Below, one piece after another: positions 21,851 to 30,115 of a stretch of DNA of 50,098 bases. Numbering within the stretch: position 1 is the first letter of the stretch; the number at the start of each line of letters is the position of its first letter. The notes below the pieces were generated by a model, which worked only from the letters and a program-made list of their open reading frames with translations, searched no databases and had not been told where the DNA came from. Source of the stretch: an uncultured Oribacterium sp. (GTDB lineage: Bacteria; Bacillota; Clostridia; Lachnospirales; Lachnospiraceae); assembly GCA_946413525.1 (NCBI GenBank), contig CAMKKZ010000029.1, positions 1 to 50,098 on the forward strand. The letters run 5' to 3'. The position numbers were made by a program, and so were the translations under genes.

Positions 21851-22821
21851 ATTTTTTCACCATATTTCGCCTTGCCCATGCCAAGAATCAGCCTGCAGAT
21901 CACATCACAAATGGGAAATGCCATCAGTATACCGAATACCCTGCCCTTTCCGAAGACTTTTGCAAGTTTCAGGCTTTCCAATAGTCCGATCAGGAATCCC
22001 GCTGCCCTCAGGACAAAACTTATAATCCCGGGCAGCTCCAGCATATTAGCCGCAAACGAAAGCACCCTGCATAAACCTGCCAGGAGCCCGAACAGGCCAA
22101 GCCAGCAGACGGAATACTCCATAAAGGTGCCCAAAAAAGGAATCAGGCTGTACCAGCCCTTCTTTCCTGCTTTTCGAAGGATGCGCCATCTGCCAATAAG
22201 CAAAAGAGTCGTATTGATCACAAACGTTCCAAACAAATAGGGAAGAACATCGAACGCCTTCTCGGCCTCAAGGGGCTTCCCATCGTAATCCGGGGAAAGG
22301 AAATAGTTGACCTTTTCTTCAAATTCCTCCCGGCTGACAAAAGCTCCGATTTTAACAAAGCCGTTCATGCTGCCGCGGTCAATAAAAATGGTCGTCGGAT
22401 ACGCGGATATATTCAAAAAATTCAGTCCGTCACCGGCCAGTCCCATCGGAAAGGACAGTCCGTGGGAAGCTTTATAATCGGCAATCATCTCCATGGTATC
22501 ATCCGGATCCGCAGAGACCGAGATGATTTCAAACCGATCCTTTTTTTCCTGATAGACCTCTTCCATCTCAGGAAACTCCCGCTCACAGGGACCGCACCAG
22601 CTTGCAAAGATATTGAGCACGACCAAATCCTTCTCCTTCAAAACCTCAGAAAGAGAGACTGACGTACCATCTGTCAGGGATACCGTGAAGTCCGGCATGG
22701 CCTGACCGGTCTCAACACCAATCCCGGTATCCGCATGGATGGTGACGGCCATCAATGCGGATATCAATATAGTCATCAGTACAGCAAGGGAAATGACTCT
22801 AACATTTATCGCTTTTTTCAT
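21844..22821 (-). CDS. TlpA-like thioredoxin fused to multi-pass membrane domain
   Basis: 325 residues. A signal anchor (residues 7-29) is followed by a TlpA/ResA-type thioredoxin domain outside the membrane (about 38-175) with active site WCGPC at 75-79 and cis-Pro loop AYPTTIFID. The C-terminal 140 residues contain four or so hydrophobic helices with GWYSLIPFLGTFMEYSVCW and FPICDVICRLILG, resembling the small membrane domain found in signal-peptidase-like or DUF5684-type proteins. Probably a membrane-tethered disulfide reductase on the outer face, acting with the polyferredoxin fusion at 23471. The fusion is unusual. AAGGAAAAATC precedes the ATG. Confidence 0.8.
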   Translation of the reverse strand: MKKAINVRVISLAVLMTILISALMAVTIHADTGIGVETGQAMPDFTVSLTDGTSVSLSEVLKEKDLVVLNIFASWCGPCEREFPEMEEVYQEKKDRFEIISVSADPDDTMEMIADYKASHGLSFPMGLAGDGLNFLNISAYPTTIFIDRGSMNGFVKIGAFVSREEFEEKVNYFLSPDYDGKPLEAEKAFDVLPYLFGTFVINTTLLLIGRWRILRKAGKKGWYSLIPFLGTFMEYSVCWLGLFGLLAGLCRVLSFAANMLELPGIISFVLRAAGFLIGLLESLKLAKVFGKGRVFGILMAFPICDVICRLILGMGKAKYGEKIA

Positions 22822-22856
22822 GATTTTTCCTTTCGAACAACAAGGCTGTTGGCTGT

Positions 22857-23234
22857 TTATTTGAGGACAATCGTAATGCGTCCTGGTTTTTCCGGTGCGG
22901 GATATTCCGTATCATCCGCGGCATACCCATCCGGCACTTTGAGCACATGTACAGTATAGCTGCCCGCTTCCCTCTCAAATATCGCAATGCCGTTTTCCTC
23001 CGTCTTGCCCAGCATACACTCAGTATCCGAGCAAAACTGTACCATTACTCCGGAAACAGGCTTTCCGGCCTCATCGTTCACTAGAACCTCATAGTTTTTT
23101 GATGCCTCCCCGCCGCAGGCCGTAAGGAAAATGACGGCCAAAAGCAGCGCAAGCCAGCGTAACTTTAACGTTCTGCCTCTGTTTCTGTTCCCGCTCATGT
23201 TTATGTTTCCGCCCAGATTTCTGATCTTGTCCAT
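22857..23234 (-). CDS. small lipoprotein with Ig-like/carboxypeptidase-regulatory-like domain
   Basis: 125 residues. A basic N-region, a hydrophobic stretch and the lipobox LTAC (Cys about 39) indicate a lipid-anchored exported protein. The mature part (YEVLVNDEAGKPVSGVMVQF ... DTECMLGKTEENGIAIFER ... YTVHVLKVPDGY) has the pattern of a prealbumin-like/Cna-B-like beta-sandwich, with two Cys that may form a disulfide. It lies between two thiol-redox genes, 35 nt upstream of the TlpA fusion gene, and may be a client or partner. The start at MDKIRNLGG was preferred (GGAG 8 nt upstream); an internal MSGNRNRG start is also possible. Confidence 0.7.
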   Translation of the reverse strand: MDKIRNLGGNINMSGNRNRGRTLKLRWLALLLAVIFLTACGGEASKNYEVLVNDEAGKPVSGVMVQFCSDTECMLGKTEENGIAIFEREAGSYTVHVLKVPDGYAADDTEYPAPEKPGRITIVLK

Positions 23235-23400
23235 ACTTCTTCTCCAATTCATCAGTTTTTTAAAGTTTACGATCCCGGTTCATTTCTTCGGAAGGCTCCT
23301 CTAAGCTCTTTTCCGACATCAAAAAAGAAAAGCAGTCACCCCATTTCCTTTTTCCACTACACTTTTATTATCAATCATCCTGCCTTTATTTGTAGGTTTT

Positions 23401-23470
23401 TCCGCAGCACAAGGTATGCTGCGGAATGCGCCAAATACTGTATAAACTATGCTTGATCCATAGTTTATAC
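23401..23470 (-). terminator. two hairpins after the polyferredoxin-TlpA gene
   Basis: A perfect 12-bp inverted repeat (GTATAAACTATG / CATAGTTTATAC, 23440-23451 and 23459-23470) begins directly at the stop codon. A second (TCCGCAGC / GCTGCGGA, 23401-23424) follows. Neither has a clean U-tract on the minus strand, so they may stabilise the 3' end as much as terminate. The remaining gap to 23234 shows nothing further. Confidence 0.5.
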
Positions 23471-25273
23471 CTACTTTTTAAAGAGTTCATCCAAAAGCTC
23501 TCTTGTCATGGATCCTGTCTGATTATACACAATCTCTCCCTGTCTGTTTAGTATGACGGTGTGCGGCAGAATGGACGGCGACGCTCCGCACAAACTATAG
23601 AGATAATTGTCCATAGAATCAATTGCGCATGGAAGCGTAACATCTTTCTTCTGCAGGAACTCCGCTACGTCTTCAAGCGGATCGGAAGCGTGTATAATGA
23701 GCACTGACACATCCCCGCCATGTGTACGCAGGAAGTCCTGGAAGATCGGCAGCTCCTGCACGCAAGGGCCGCAATAAGTCGCCCACATATTGATGATGAC
23801 AAGCTTTCCGCGCTGATCCGCCAAATGGAAGGAAGATCCGTCAATCAGCTCAGTGGTAAAGTCAGCCATTTGCTCTCCGATTGCGATACCGACCGGAGCT
23901 TTACTTGCATAGGGATTCCCGGACTCTGCCCTTGGCTCTGCCGTCTGCTGCTCACCAGACATTTTTGCATCTGCAGTTTGCTGCTCCGAAGACATTTTTG
24001 CATTTGCCATCTGCTGCTCTGCTGTCGTTTTTGCATCTGCCGTTTGTTCCTCCATAGCCTGCGTATCGGCCGCCAGCGCCCCAGCCGCGCGAACGGAAGG
24101 GTCGAGGAAATTAAACCACAGCAGGGCAAAGCATAAGAAAGCGAGAGCTGTTCCCCAGACAATTCTGCCATATTTTGACTTGATGCCGCCGGCATTGACA
24201 TCCCATTTGTGACGTGTCAGCGGCACAAATGAAGCATGAAGGGCTTGCCTTTCTTTCTTCGACCGTTTCTGAGCGGAATCAGGCTGGTCGTCGTCACATC
24301 CGTAGGCGGGAGCGAGGATCGCATGAGTGCCGGCCCTCAGAGACAGCGCATTCCGGCTGCAGGATGACATACATCCCGCGCAGTTAATACATTCGTGATC
24401 ACCCACATATCGAACGTCCATCCGGCAATGACGAACACAGGCGCCGCAGGAGTTGCAGCGATTCTCATCGACCTTCACACTTACCAGGGCCAGCCTGTTA
24501 AACAGGCCATAGATGGCGCCCAGCGGGCAAATAAAGCGGCAGAAAGAGCGGTAGCAGAAGATACATGTCAGACCGATGATCAGCATGATCACAAATTTGC
24601 GCGTAAAAAGGATCTTCAGCATGGAAAAATAGCTTTCATTACCAGGATTCGACAGAAGGCCGATGGCTCCTTCAAAGGTGCCCGCCGGGCAGATGTATTT
24701 GCAGAAACCGGGGACTGCCAGATCGTGACGGATCCCGTACCACATCGGTATCGCAATGACAAAAAGCACAAGGATAATATATTTCAAATAGGAAAGCGCC
24801 CTGGTAACACAGCTCTTCTTAATCTTATGTGTCGGAACCTTGTGGAGGAGCTCCTGAATGAGACCCAGCGGACAGAGCCAGCCGCAGATGGTCCTTCCGA
24901 GCGAAAGCCCAAAGAGCATTATTATGCCCAAAACATACCAGCCGGCGCGGTGGCCGGACCAGGCGAGCGCGTTCTGGATAGCGCCCAGAGGGCAGGCTGC
25001 AATGGCGCCCGGACAGGAATAACAGTTAAAGCCCGGCACGCACACAGCCTTTGCACTGCCCTGATAGATTTCTCCCTCGATGAACCCCCGCAGGTGCGCA
25101 TTATAAAGAAGCGCGCTGTAAAGCTGTACCAGTTTTCTTATAGAAGGACGTAGATTTCCCCGACATTCCCGCCATGTCCCTATATTTGTATTTATATTTG
25201 CATTTGTATTGATATTTGTATTATCCAAGACCAACACACTCCGTACATATTCTGATTGCTTTGACGAGAACAT
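23471..25273 (-). CDS. NapH/FixG-like membrane polyferredoxin fused to TlpA thioredoxin
   Basis: 600 residues. Residues about 50-330 form a 4Fe-4S membrane protein: FNCYSCPGAIAACPLGA, CGWLCPLG near 131, CKYICPAG near 193, CRFICPLG near 248, then a dicluster ferredoxin (CNSCGACVRHC near 280, CINCAGCMSSC near 303). A further membrane helix lies near 375-395 (WGTALAFLCFALLWFNFL). A linker of four imperfect 10-residue repeats (SEQQTADAKM) leads to an extracytoplasmic TlpA domain with TYCGPC near 498. It probably passes electrons across the membrane to reduce thiols outside. The N-terminus is low-complexity (NTNINTNANINTN), encoded by a hexamer repeat; the true start is uncertain because the frame overlaps the upstream gene by 53 nt. 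Confidence 0.85.
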   Translation of the reverse strand: MFSSKQSEYVRSVLVLDNTNINTNANINTNIGTWRECRGNLRPSIRKLVQLYSALLYNAHLRGFIEGEIYQGSAKAVCVPGFNCYSCPGAIAACPLGAIQNALAWSGHRAGWYVLGIIMLFGLSLGRTICGWLCPLGLIQELLHKVPTHKIKKSCVTRALSYLKYIILVLFVIAIPMWYGIRHDLAVPGFCKYICPAGTFEGAIGLLSNPGNESYFSMLKILFTRKFVIMLIIGLTCIFCYRSFCRFICPLGAIYGLFNRLALVSVKVDENRCNSCGACVRHCRMDVRYVGDHECINCAGCMSSCSRNALSLRAGTHAILAPAYGCDDDQPDSAQKRSKKERQALHASFVPLTRHKWDVNAGGIKSKYGRIVWGTALAFLCFALLWFNFLDPSVRAAGALAADTQAMEEQTADAKTTAEQQMANAKMSSEQQTADAKMSGEQQTAEPRAESGNPYASKAPVGIAIGEQMADFTTELIDGSSFHLADQRGKLVIINMWATYCGPCVQELPIFQDFLRTHGGDVSVLIIHASDPLEDVAEFLQKKDVTLPCAIDSMDNYLYSLCGASPSILPHTVILNRQGEIVYNQTGSMTRELLDELFKK

Positions 25274-26030
25274 CTTTCATGCCGCCGTTAAAGATTCCCA
25301 TAGCAATAAAAATGATTGCGGCGGCCATCATGACGCACCGCGCGAGGGTCCGTCTCTCTGACGTCCCTGGCGTTGTGTTGTATATTCCCGACTCAGCCCT
25401 GACAGCCTCAGGATCCTTAACGATCCCTGCCTCTTTCTCTGTTTTGAGCCTGAACTGCCCGGCTTCCAGCTCGCGCTGCATGCTTTTTTCCTGCCAAACA
25501 GCCGAAACAATAAGACATGTAAGGCCGGCGAGCGCCCAGGGAGCTGTAAAGCGGACCAGCTCGATCAGGCTTTGATCCAGCCCTTCCGGGTCGGTCCGTG
25601 AAAAGTGCGCGCCATTCGTTACATAGATCAAAATCGGAATCATGCAGATAACAAAGCCGGTCCATCCTGAGATCTGCAGTTTTTTTTGAAGCTTACGCTC
25701 ACGGCACATTTCTTCGGAGGGCTCCGCAACAATGGCGCGCACAAGCTTCCCTGCAAGCCCCGCGTCCCGCACAGGCTTTTCCGCCTCATCGTCCTTTATA
25801 TTTTTCAGCAAGCCTATTATCGTCATTACCACGGATAGGCAGAACAAAGGAAGAAGCATCCAAAGGGCCTGTCCGGCTTTCTCCCTTGTATAGATCCAAT
25901 CAGAAGGGTGCCCGGCGGCCTGCCATGCACTTCCCTCAATAAAAGTCCGTACCGTAAATACCGTAAGCACTAGCGCGATCAGGACGCACAGCAACGCTTG
26001 ACCGATCAAAAATAATCTCTTTTTCGACAT
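25221..26030 (-). CDS. membrane protein ending in a CD1871A-type CxxC tail
   Basis: 269 residues with hydrophobic helices near 8-26, 55-75, 125-140, 165-180 and 225-242. The last 40 residues (AAAIIFIAMGIFNGG ... KAIRICTECVGLG) look like the whole of the tiny CD1871A-family CxxC proteins that accompany 4Fe-4S/TlpA gene pairs in Clostridia; here that module is fused to a larger membrane protein. The CTEC motif would sit at the membrane face and could shuttle electrons or thiols with the downstream polyferredoxin. First gene of the operon; RBS AGGAAAG. The domain comparison is from memory of the family; function is inferred. Confidence 0.72.
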   Translation of the reverse strand: MSKKRLFLIGQALLCVLIALVLTVFTVRTFIEGSAWQAAGHPSDWIYTREKAGQALWMLLPLFCLSVVMTIIGLLKNIKDDEAEKPVRDAGLAGKLVRAIVAEPSEEMCRERKLQKKLQISGWTGFVICMIPILIYVTNGAHFSRTDPEGLDQSLIELVRFTAPWALAGLTCLIVSAVWQEKSMQRELEAGQFRLKTEKEAGIVKDPEAVRAESGIYNTTPGTSERRTLARCVMMAAAIIFIAMGIFNGGMKDVLVKAIRICTECVGLG

Positions 26031-26053
26031 CTTTTCTTTCCTATTTCCCTCCC

Positions 26054-26120
26054 CTATCAGAGTGGGTTTTCATCACTCTGATTTCATGACAAACCGATGC
26101 GGCATCGCATCATTAAGGCC
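26054..26120 (+). repeat. two-hairpin dispersed repeat, copy e (subtype B)
   Basis: CTATCAGAGTGGGTTTTCAT start, ACTCTGA arm, then GATGCGGCATCGCATC hairpin and AAGGCC end. Tandem with copy f, 25 bp upstream of the redox operon start. Confidence 0.88.
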
Positions 26121-26122
26121 CC

Positions 26123-26191
26123 CTATCAGAGTGAGTTTTGACCACTCTGAGTTCATGAGAAACCGATGCGGCATCGCATCAGCAAAGCTCC
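26123..26191 (+). repeat. two-hairpin dispersed repeat, copy f (subtype B)
   Basis: CTATCAGAGTGAGTTTTGAC, CACTCTGAG, GATGCGGCATCGCATC, AGCAAAGCTCC. Adjacent to copy e, from which it differs at a handful of positions. The following 150 bp to the ATPase gene end holds nothing recognizable. Confidence 0.88.
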
Positions 26192-26344
26192 ATGGTATTT
26201 AATGTAAAGGAGAGTATAGCGCAACGGGACAGATCGGGCAATGATCATCCGGAAGCCGTACTCCGATTTTATAAAAATTTTCCATCTTCAACAGGATCTC
26301 ATATTCCCTGCTTCTTAAGCCCCATAGGCACTACCCAGGATTAA

Positions 26345-27652
26345 TCAATCTTTAAGGCAGCCGACAGGGATCACATGAACTCCATTTTCTGTTGTATATG
26401 CTATTGGCGCATTTGCGCAGATAATGATCAACAGAGAGGGTTCCCGATATACCGGCTTTGGATGATTGATATTTGCCGCTGCCTTACGGTTATGTTCCTG
26501 AATGAGCTTATAGAACTTCAACAGACCTTTTTCCGCTGCCGGAATTGCATTCGCTCCCGTTTTTATCTCGATCAATGCATAACGTCCATCGGCCATCTGA
26601 TATACAGCATCCGCCTCCAGGCCGCTGTCATCGCTATAATGCATGACCGTAGCATTGTGCGCCTGGGCATAGACCAGAAGATCTCTCAACACCATATTTT
26701 CAAAGACATGACCAAATAGATCCAAATCATTGCAGAAATAAGCCGGGTTCAATCCAAGTGCCGCAATACCGATGGACGGATCGACAAATATATGCTTCTT
26801 TGCGGAACGAATGGCTGTTTTTGCCCGAATCTGAGGTGTCCAGGCGTCAATATCCCGCAGGACAAACAGGTTTTCCAAAACAGAAATATAAGATGAGAGC
26901 GTTACATCCGTCACATTCTGTGTAGCTTTAACATCAGCATAGACACTTGTTTTTTTTGCCAACGTACCCATATTTCGCGCATATGACCATAACAGCATGC
27001 GCACCCATTCCGGATTTCTTTTTACTCCGTCAATGGCGCTGGCATCTTTCTGATAGATCTGCCTGTAGTAGTCCTTCGCAATCTCAAGCTTTGCTTCCCG
27101 GTCGGATATAGCCAGACACCTCGGCCACCCGCCTCTACAGGCAGCAAAGAAGAGATCCTCAAGTGATGTCCGTGAAAACGCGCCAGCCAGCGGAGTCTCA
27201 GCATGTTCAAAAAGCTCCGACAGAGAAACTGTACCATTGGATTCTCCTGTTTCCCATAACGTCATCGGATACATGAGCAGTTCACTGATCCTTCCTGTTC
27301 CGGTATGAGGCGTATCTGTTTTTCGGCTGGTCGAACCTGTCAAATAATATTCGCCCACAGCTTCGGGATGATCATCGCAGTCTTTTCTGATCGCGCCCCA
27401 AATTTTAGGAGCATCCTGCCATTCATCAAAAAGGATGGGCTTTTCATTGGAAAAAAACAGTCGGGGTGCCGTTTCAGCAACAGCCATGTAACCATCACGG
27501 CGCTCTTCATCCTGAAATTCAATGATGGTCTTACACCTCTCCTGAGCTGTTCTCGTCTTGCCACTCCCTTTGGGACCTACAATATTGATCGCATTGAAAG
27601 CCTTATTTCTTTTATCAATCTCCTGATCCACAATTCTCCTGATATATTTCAT
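26345..27652 (-). CDS. AAA_14/DUF4143 ATP-binding protein
   Basis: 435 residues. N-terminal AAA ATPase with Walker A VGPKGSGKTRTA near 26-37 and Walker B ILFDEWQDAPK near 85-95, a sensor-like YYLTGSTSRK, then the DUF4143 domain with a PD-(D/E)XK-like C-terminal part (EADAVYQMADGRYALIEIKTG near 345-365). The role of this widespread family is unclear; proposals include DNA-related or stress functions. The start at MKYIRRIVDQ was chosen for AAAGGGGG 9 nt upstream. A 300-bp array of 23-bp repeats lies directly upstream. Confidence 0.85.
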   Translation of the reverse strand: MKYIRRIVDQEIDKRNKAFNAINIVGPKGSGKTRTAQERCKTIIEFQDEERRDGYMAVAETAPRLFFSNEKPILFDEWQDAPKIWGAIRKDCDDHPEAVGEYYLTGSTSRKTDTPHTGTGRISELLMYPMTLWETGESNGTVSLSELFEHAETPLAGAFSRTSLEDLFFAACRGGWPRCLAISDREAKLEIAKDYYRQIYQKDASAIDGVKRNPEWVRMLLWSYARNMGTLAKKTSVYADVKATQNVTDVTLSSYISVLENLFVLRDIDAWTPQIRAKTAIRSAKKHIFVDPSIGIAALGLNPAYFCNDLDLFGHVFENMVLRDLLVYAQAHNATVMHYSDDSGLEADAVYQMADGRYALIEIKTGANAIPAAEKGLLKFYKLIQEHNRKAAANINHPKPVYREPSLLIIICANAPIAYTTENGVHVIPVGCLKD

Positions 27653-27689
27653 ATGGCATCCCCCTTTGAATGCCATCATATTTTAATTT

Positions 27690-28000
27690 TATCATTTTCG
27701 CAAGATTTGTTTTGTGCTTTTCGTCATTTTTACTTTATACTTTTCGGCAGTTTCATTTTATATTTTTCGGCAATTTCATTTTATATTTTTCGTCATTTTT
27801 ATTTTATACTTTTCGTCAATTTTATTTTATAATTTTCGCCAATTTCATTTAGTATATTTCGTCTCTTTCATTTTATGCTTTTCGTTATTTTTATTTTTTA
27901 TCCTTCGTCTGTTTAATGTTCTGTCTTTCGTCATTTTTATCCTATGCTTTACATCAGTTCATTTAATTTTTTTCGTCACTTTAATTTCAACTTTCGATCC
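27690..28000. repeat. 23-bp degenerate tandem repeat array upstream of the ATPase
   Basis: The CG of a conserved TTTTCGTCA recurs at 27699, 27722, 27745, 27768, 27791, 27814, 27837, 27860, 27883, 27906, 27929, (27952 decayed to CA), 27974 and 27995: exactly 23-bp spacing for twelve steps. Minus-strand unit approximately GACGAAAAGTATAAAAT plus AAAAAT. The copy nearest the gene gives CGAAAATGATAAAAT. It is AT-rich, non-palindromic and has no spacers, so it is not CRISPR. Confidence 0.93.
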
Positions 28001-28062
28001 CATCATGATAGATTAAAGATAGATTAAAGCCGGATTTCGAATACCACCGGGCAATACCTCTT

Positions 28063-28132
28063 CTATGCAGAGTGGGTTTATAGCCGTTCTGAATTCTGAC
28101 ATAGCGAACCGCCTACGGGGCAAACCAGCTCC
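28063..28132 (+). repeat. two-hairpin dispersed repeat, copy g (subtype A)
   Basis: CTATGCAGAGTGGGTTTATA, GTTCTGAATTCTGAC, ATAGCGAACCGCCTACGGGG, CAAACCAGCTCC. It ends 4 bp from the serpin stop codon. Confidence 0.87.
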
Positions 28133-28136
28133 CCTA

Positions 28137-29636
28137 TCATTCTATTACCTGCACAATACCCGAAAACAAGATGGAACCATCCGGTGCGGCAACCGTAAAG
28201 ACAAACGGTCTGTCCAGAACAAAATTCACTTCGTCCTGCGGCATTCCCGCGCCTGACATCATCAGATCCGTGTAAGCCGCGCCGGTGACGCCTTCCTCGT
28301 CAATGCTAACCCTGGCCGCATGCTCAGCACCGTTCAGCCAGATCCGTTCCACCTCATCCGTCAACGGGCTGAAATCCGCTTCTTCAGGAGACGCCGCGTC
28401 CGTAATGCCCAGCGCATTCAAATGACGCAGGAGATCTGTTTTGCCCCCAACATCAAATTTCGGCACAGACAGATGTACCAAAGGATAAGTACTTTCTATG
28501 GCGGAAGGATCCATGCAGATTCGAATAAGATCAGGATCCGCCACGATATCCGAAGCAATGCAGCCTTCCTTCGGCAGGAAGAAATACATGATTCCGCTGT
28601 CAGAAAGCCCCAGGCCGACTGCCTGAAAATTCTCCGTCTCGTACAGGCCCATAATACCATCCTGATGCATCATGGACACCACCTGATCACCGGAGAGTCC
28701 ATGGAAAATCCCATCCTCCGTCCGATCCTGTTGAAATTTATCATTCCATGAGGCTTTATAATAGATCGCGGACACCAGGGCCAGGACTGTCTCCGGCTGA
28801 AATTCAAGATCTTTCGTATATTCGGTCAAAATCCCCCCTGTATGCTCATCCGTCCATTTTCGAAGCTGTTCATTCAATTCCTCAGAACCCATCTCCCCGC
28901 TATAGGAAGAAGCATGATATTCCTCAGCAAGCTTTCTCAACGCATCCTCATGGTAACTGATGTCATTTCTAAGCCACATGGAATCCGCCAGCAGGCTTTT
29001 GATGAGCGGAGTATCCACGTAGTTGACATCCCAAAGCGCTTTTACCCTCTTTCGAAGGGACTCCATGTCCTCTGCCTCCAGAACGTCCAGGATCTGCTGC
29101 CGTGTATTACCATCTGTCACCTCCGCCAGCATGGAAAGCGCCATATAGATATTCAGCGGTGAGCAAACAGCATTACCCCCGTTTCCATCTGCCAGGATTT
29201 CCTTCTGAAGCCCGGCATAATATCGGTCCATCCCATCCTGCTGTGTAATGGAAGCATCCACCTTTTCCCTGTATTCCTGCCACCACTCCCAATGTTCATC
29301 TCCAAGCAGAAACGTATCAACTGCCGTATCCTTTGCCACAGGATCCGGAAGCACCGCTTCTATGGCTTTCACTTCATGTTTTTCCTTTTCCGCGTTCTTT
29401 TCAATCTCTGACTCCTTTTCGGCATTCTTTTCAATCTCCGACTCTTTTTCCGCGCCCCTTTCATTTTCTGTCACATCTTCCGTGTTCTTTTCAATTTCTG
29501 GCTCTTTTTCCGCGCTCCTTTCAATTTCTGACACATCTTCCGTGTTCTTTTCAATTTCCGGCTCCGTAATGTTTCCCGAACATGACGTAAGCAAAACCAT
29601 TGCTGCCAGAAGTGCTGCGACGATTCTTTTTCTCAT
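28137..29636 (-). CDS. serpin-family lipoprotein
   Basis: 499 residues. Lipoprotein signal (lipobox LTSC, Cys19), a 70-residue charged linker of imperfect repeats (EIEKNTEDV, EIERSAEKE, SEIEKNAEKE), then a complete serpin fold: N-terminal NAVCSPLNIYMALSMLAEV, central YYKASWNDKF, and the C-terminal reactive-loop region. The hinge DEEGVTGAAYT has the small residues needed for inhibitory loop insertion; counting 17 residues from the first hinge Glu puts P1 near Ala/Gly in LMMSGAGMP, compatible with elastase-like targets. C-terminal DRPFVFTVAAPDGSILFSG is canonical. Surface-anchored serpins of gut bacteria protect against host or bacterial proteases; target here unknown. Confidence 0.93.
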   Translation of the reverse strand: MRKRIVAALLAAMVLLTSCSGNITEPEIEKNTEDVSEIERSAEKEPEIEKNTEDVTENERGAEKESEIEKNAEKESEIEKNAEKEKHEVKAIEAVLPDPVAKDTAVDTFLLGDEHWEWWQEYREKVDASITQQDGMDRYYAGLQKEILADGNGGNAVCSPLNIYMALSMLAEVTDGNTRQQILDVLEAEDMESLRKRVKALWDVNYVDTPLIKSLLADSMWLRNDISYHEDALRKLAEEYHASSYSGEMGSEELNEQLRKWTDEHTGGILTEYTKDLEFQPETVLALVSAIYYKASWNDKFQQDRTEDGIFHGLSGDQVVSMMHQDGIMGLYETENFQAVGLGLSDSGIMYFFLPKEGCIASDIVADPDLIRICMDPSAIESTYPLVHLSVPKFDVGGKTDLLRHLNALGITDAASPEEADFSPLTDEVERIWLNGAEHAARVSIDEEGVTGAAYTDLMMSGAGMPQDEVNFVLDRPFVFTVAAPDGSILFSGIVQVIE

Positions 29637-29651
29637 AATCTCGTATCCTCC

Positions 29652-29715
29652 CTAATTAGATTTTGGCTACTCTAATTTCATGACAAACCGATGCGGCATC
29701 GCATCAGCAAGGCTT
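29652..29715 (+). repeat. two-hairpin dispersed repeat, copy h (subtype B)
   Basis: CTAATTAGATTTTGGCTACT, CTAATTTCATGACAAACC, GATGCGGCATCGCATCAGCA. Hairpin 1 has compensatory changes (TTAGA / TCTAA instead of CAGAG / CTCTG), suggesting that the stem is maintained. It overlaps the 5' region of the serpin gene. Confidence 0.85.
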
Positions 29716-29870
29716 CTTTCTCGGAGTAAATTTTCACTCCTTCCTTATATGACCGTATTTTATCCCGAAACGTCACAAAAATCCTGCGCATTTTCCTTAA
29801 AGTTACATAACGCGATCCAAAAAAGGCCGTTTATTATGCAACGTGTTTTTTCAGGAGCGGAATATGCTAT

Positions 29871-29934
29871 CTATCAGAGCGGGTTTCAGAATGGGGTTTG
29901 GCCACTCTGAGTTCTGATATAACAATCCGGCTCA
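29871..29934 (+). repeat. two-hairpin dispersed repeat, copy i (partial)
   Basis: CTATCAGAGCGGGTTT then CAGAATGGGGTTTGGCCACT, CTGAGTTCTGATATAACAA, TCCGGCTCATC. The second hairpin core is deleted and a short duplication is present. The stretch 29716-29870 before it shows no gene. Confidence 0.8.
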
Positions 29935-29935
29935 T

Positions 29936-30002
29936 CAATCGGAGTGGGTTTTGGCCGCTCCGAGTTCTGAACCAGCGAACCGCCTGCGGAACAAACTGAC
30001 TC
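29936..30002 (+). repeat. two-hairpin dispersed repeat, copy j (subtype A)
   Basis: AATCGGAGTGGGTTTTGGCC, GCTCCGAGTTCTGAACCAGC, GAACCGCCTGCGGAACAAAC. The stem carries a paired change (CGGAGTGG / CCGCTCCG). It lies 80 bp upstream of the MscS promoter. Confidence 0.85.
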
Positions 30003-30078
30003 AAAAGCAAATTAAGAAGGAAGTTCGGCGTAACATGAAATGTCAAATGTTTTTATAGATTTTTAAGGTCCTTTTGCG

Positions 30079-30084
30079 TATAAT
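30079..30084 (+). promoter_or_regulatory. -10 element of the MscS-like gene
   Basis: TATAAT, 32-44 bp before the two candidate starts; the -35 region (AGATTT at 17 bp) is weak. Confidence 0.5.
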
Positions 30085-30115
30085 ACCCTAGATATATTTT
30101 TTAATTTTCAATGGA

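Noticed and set aside
27690..28000. CRISPR array
   Set aside because: The 23-bp units are contiguous with no unique spacers, degenerate and AT-rich; no cas genes.
27305..28016. Plus-strand Phe/Tyr-rich ORFs (175, 60 and 100 codons)
   Set aside because: Translations of the T-rich tandem array and of the ATPase antisense strand.
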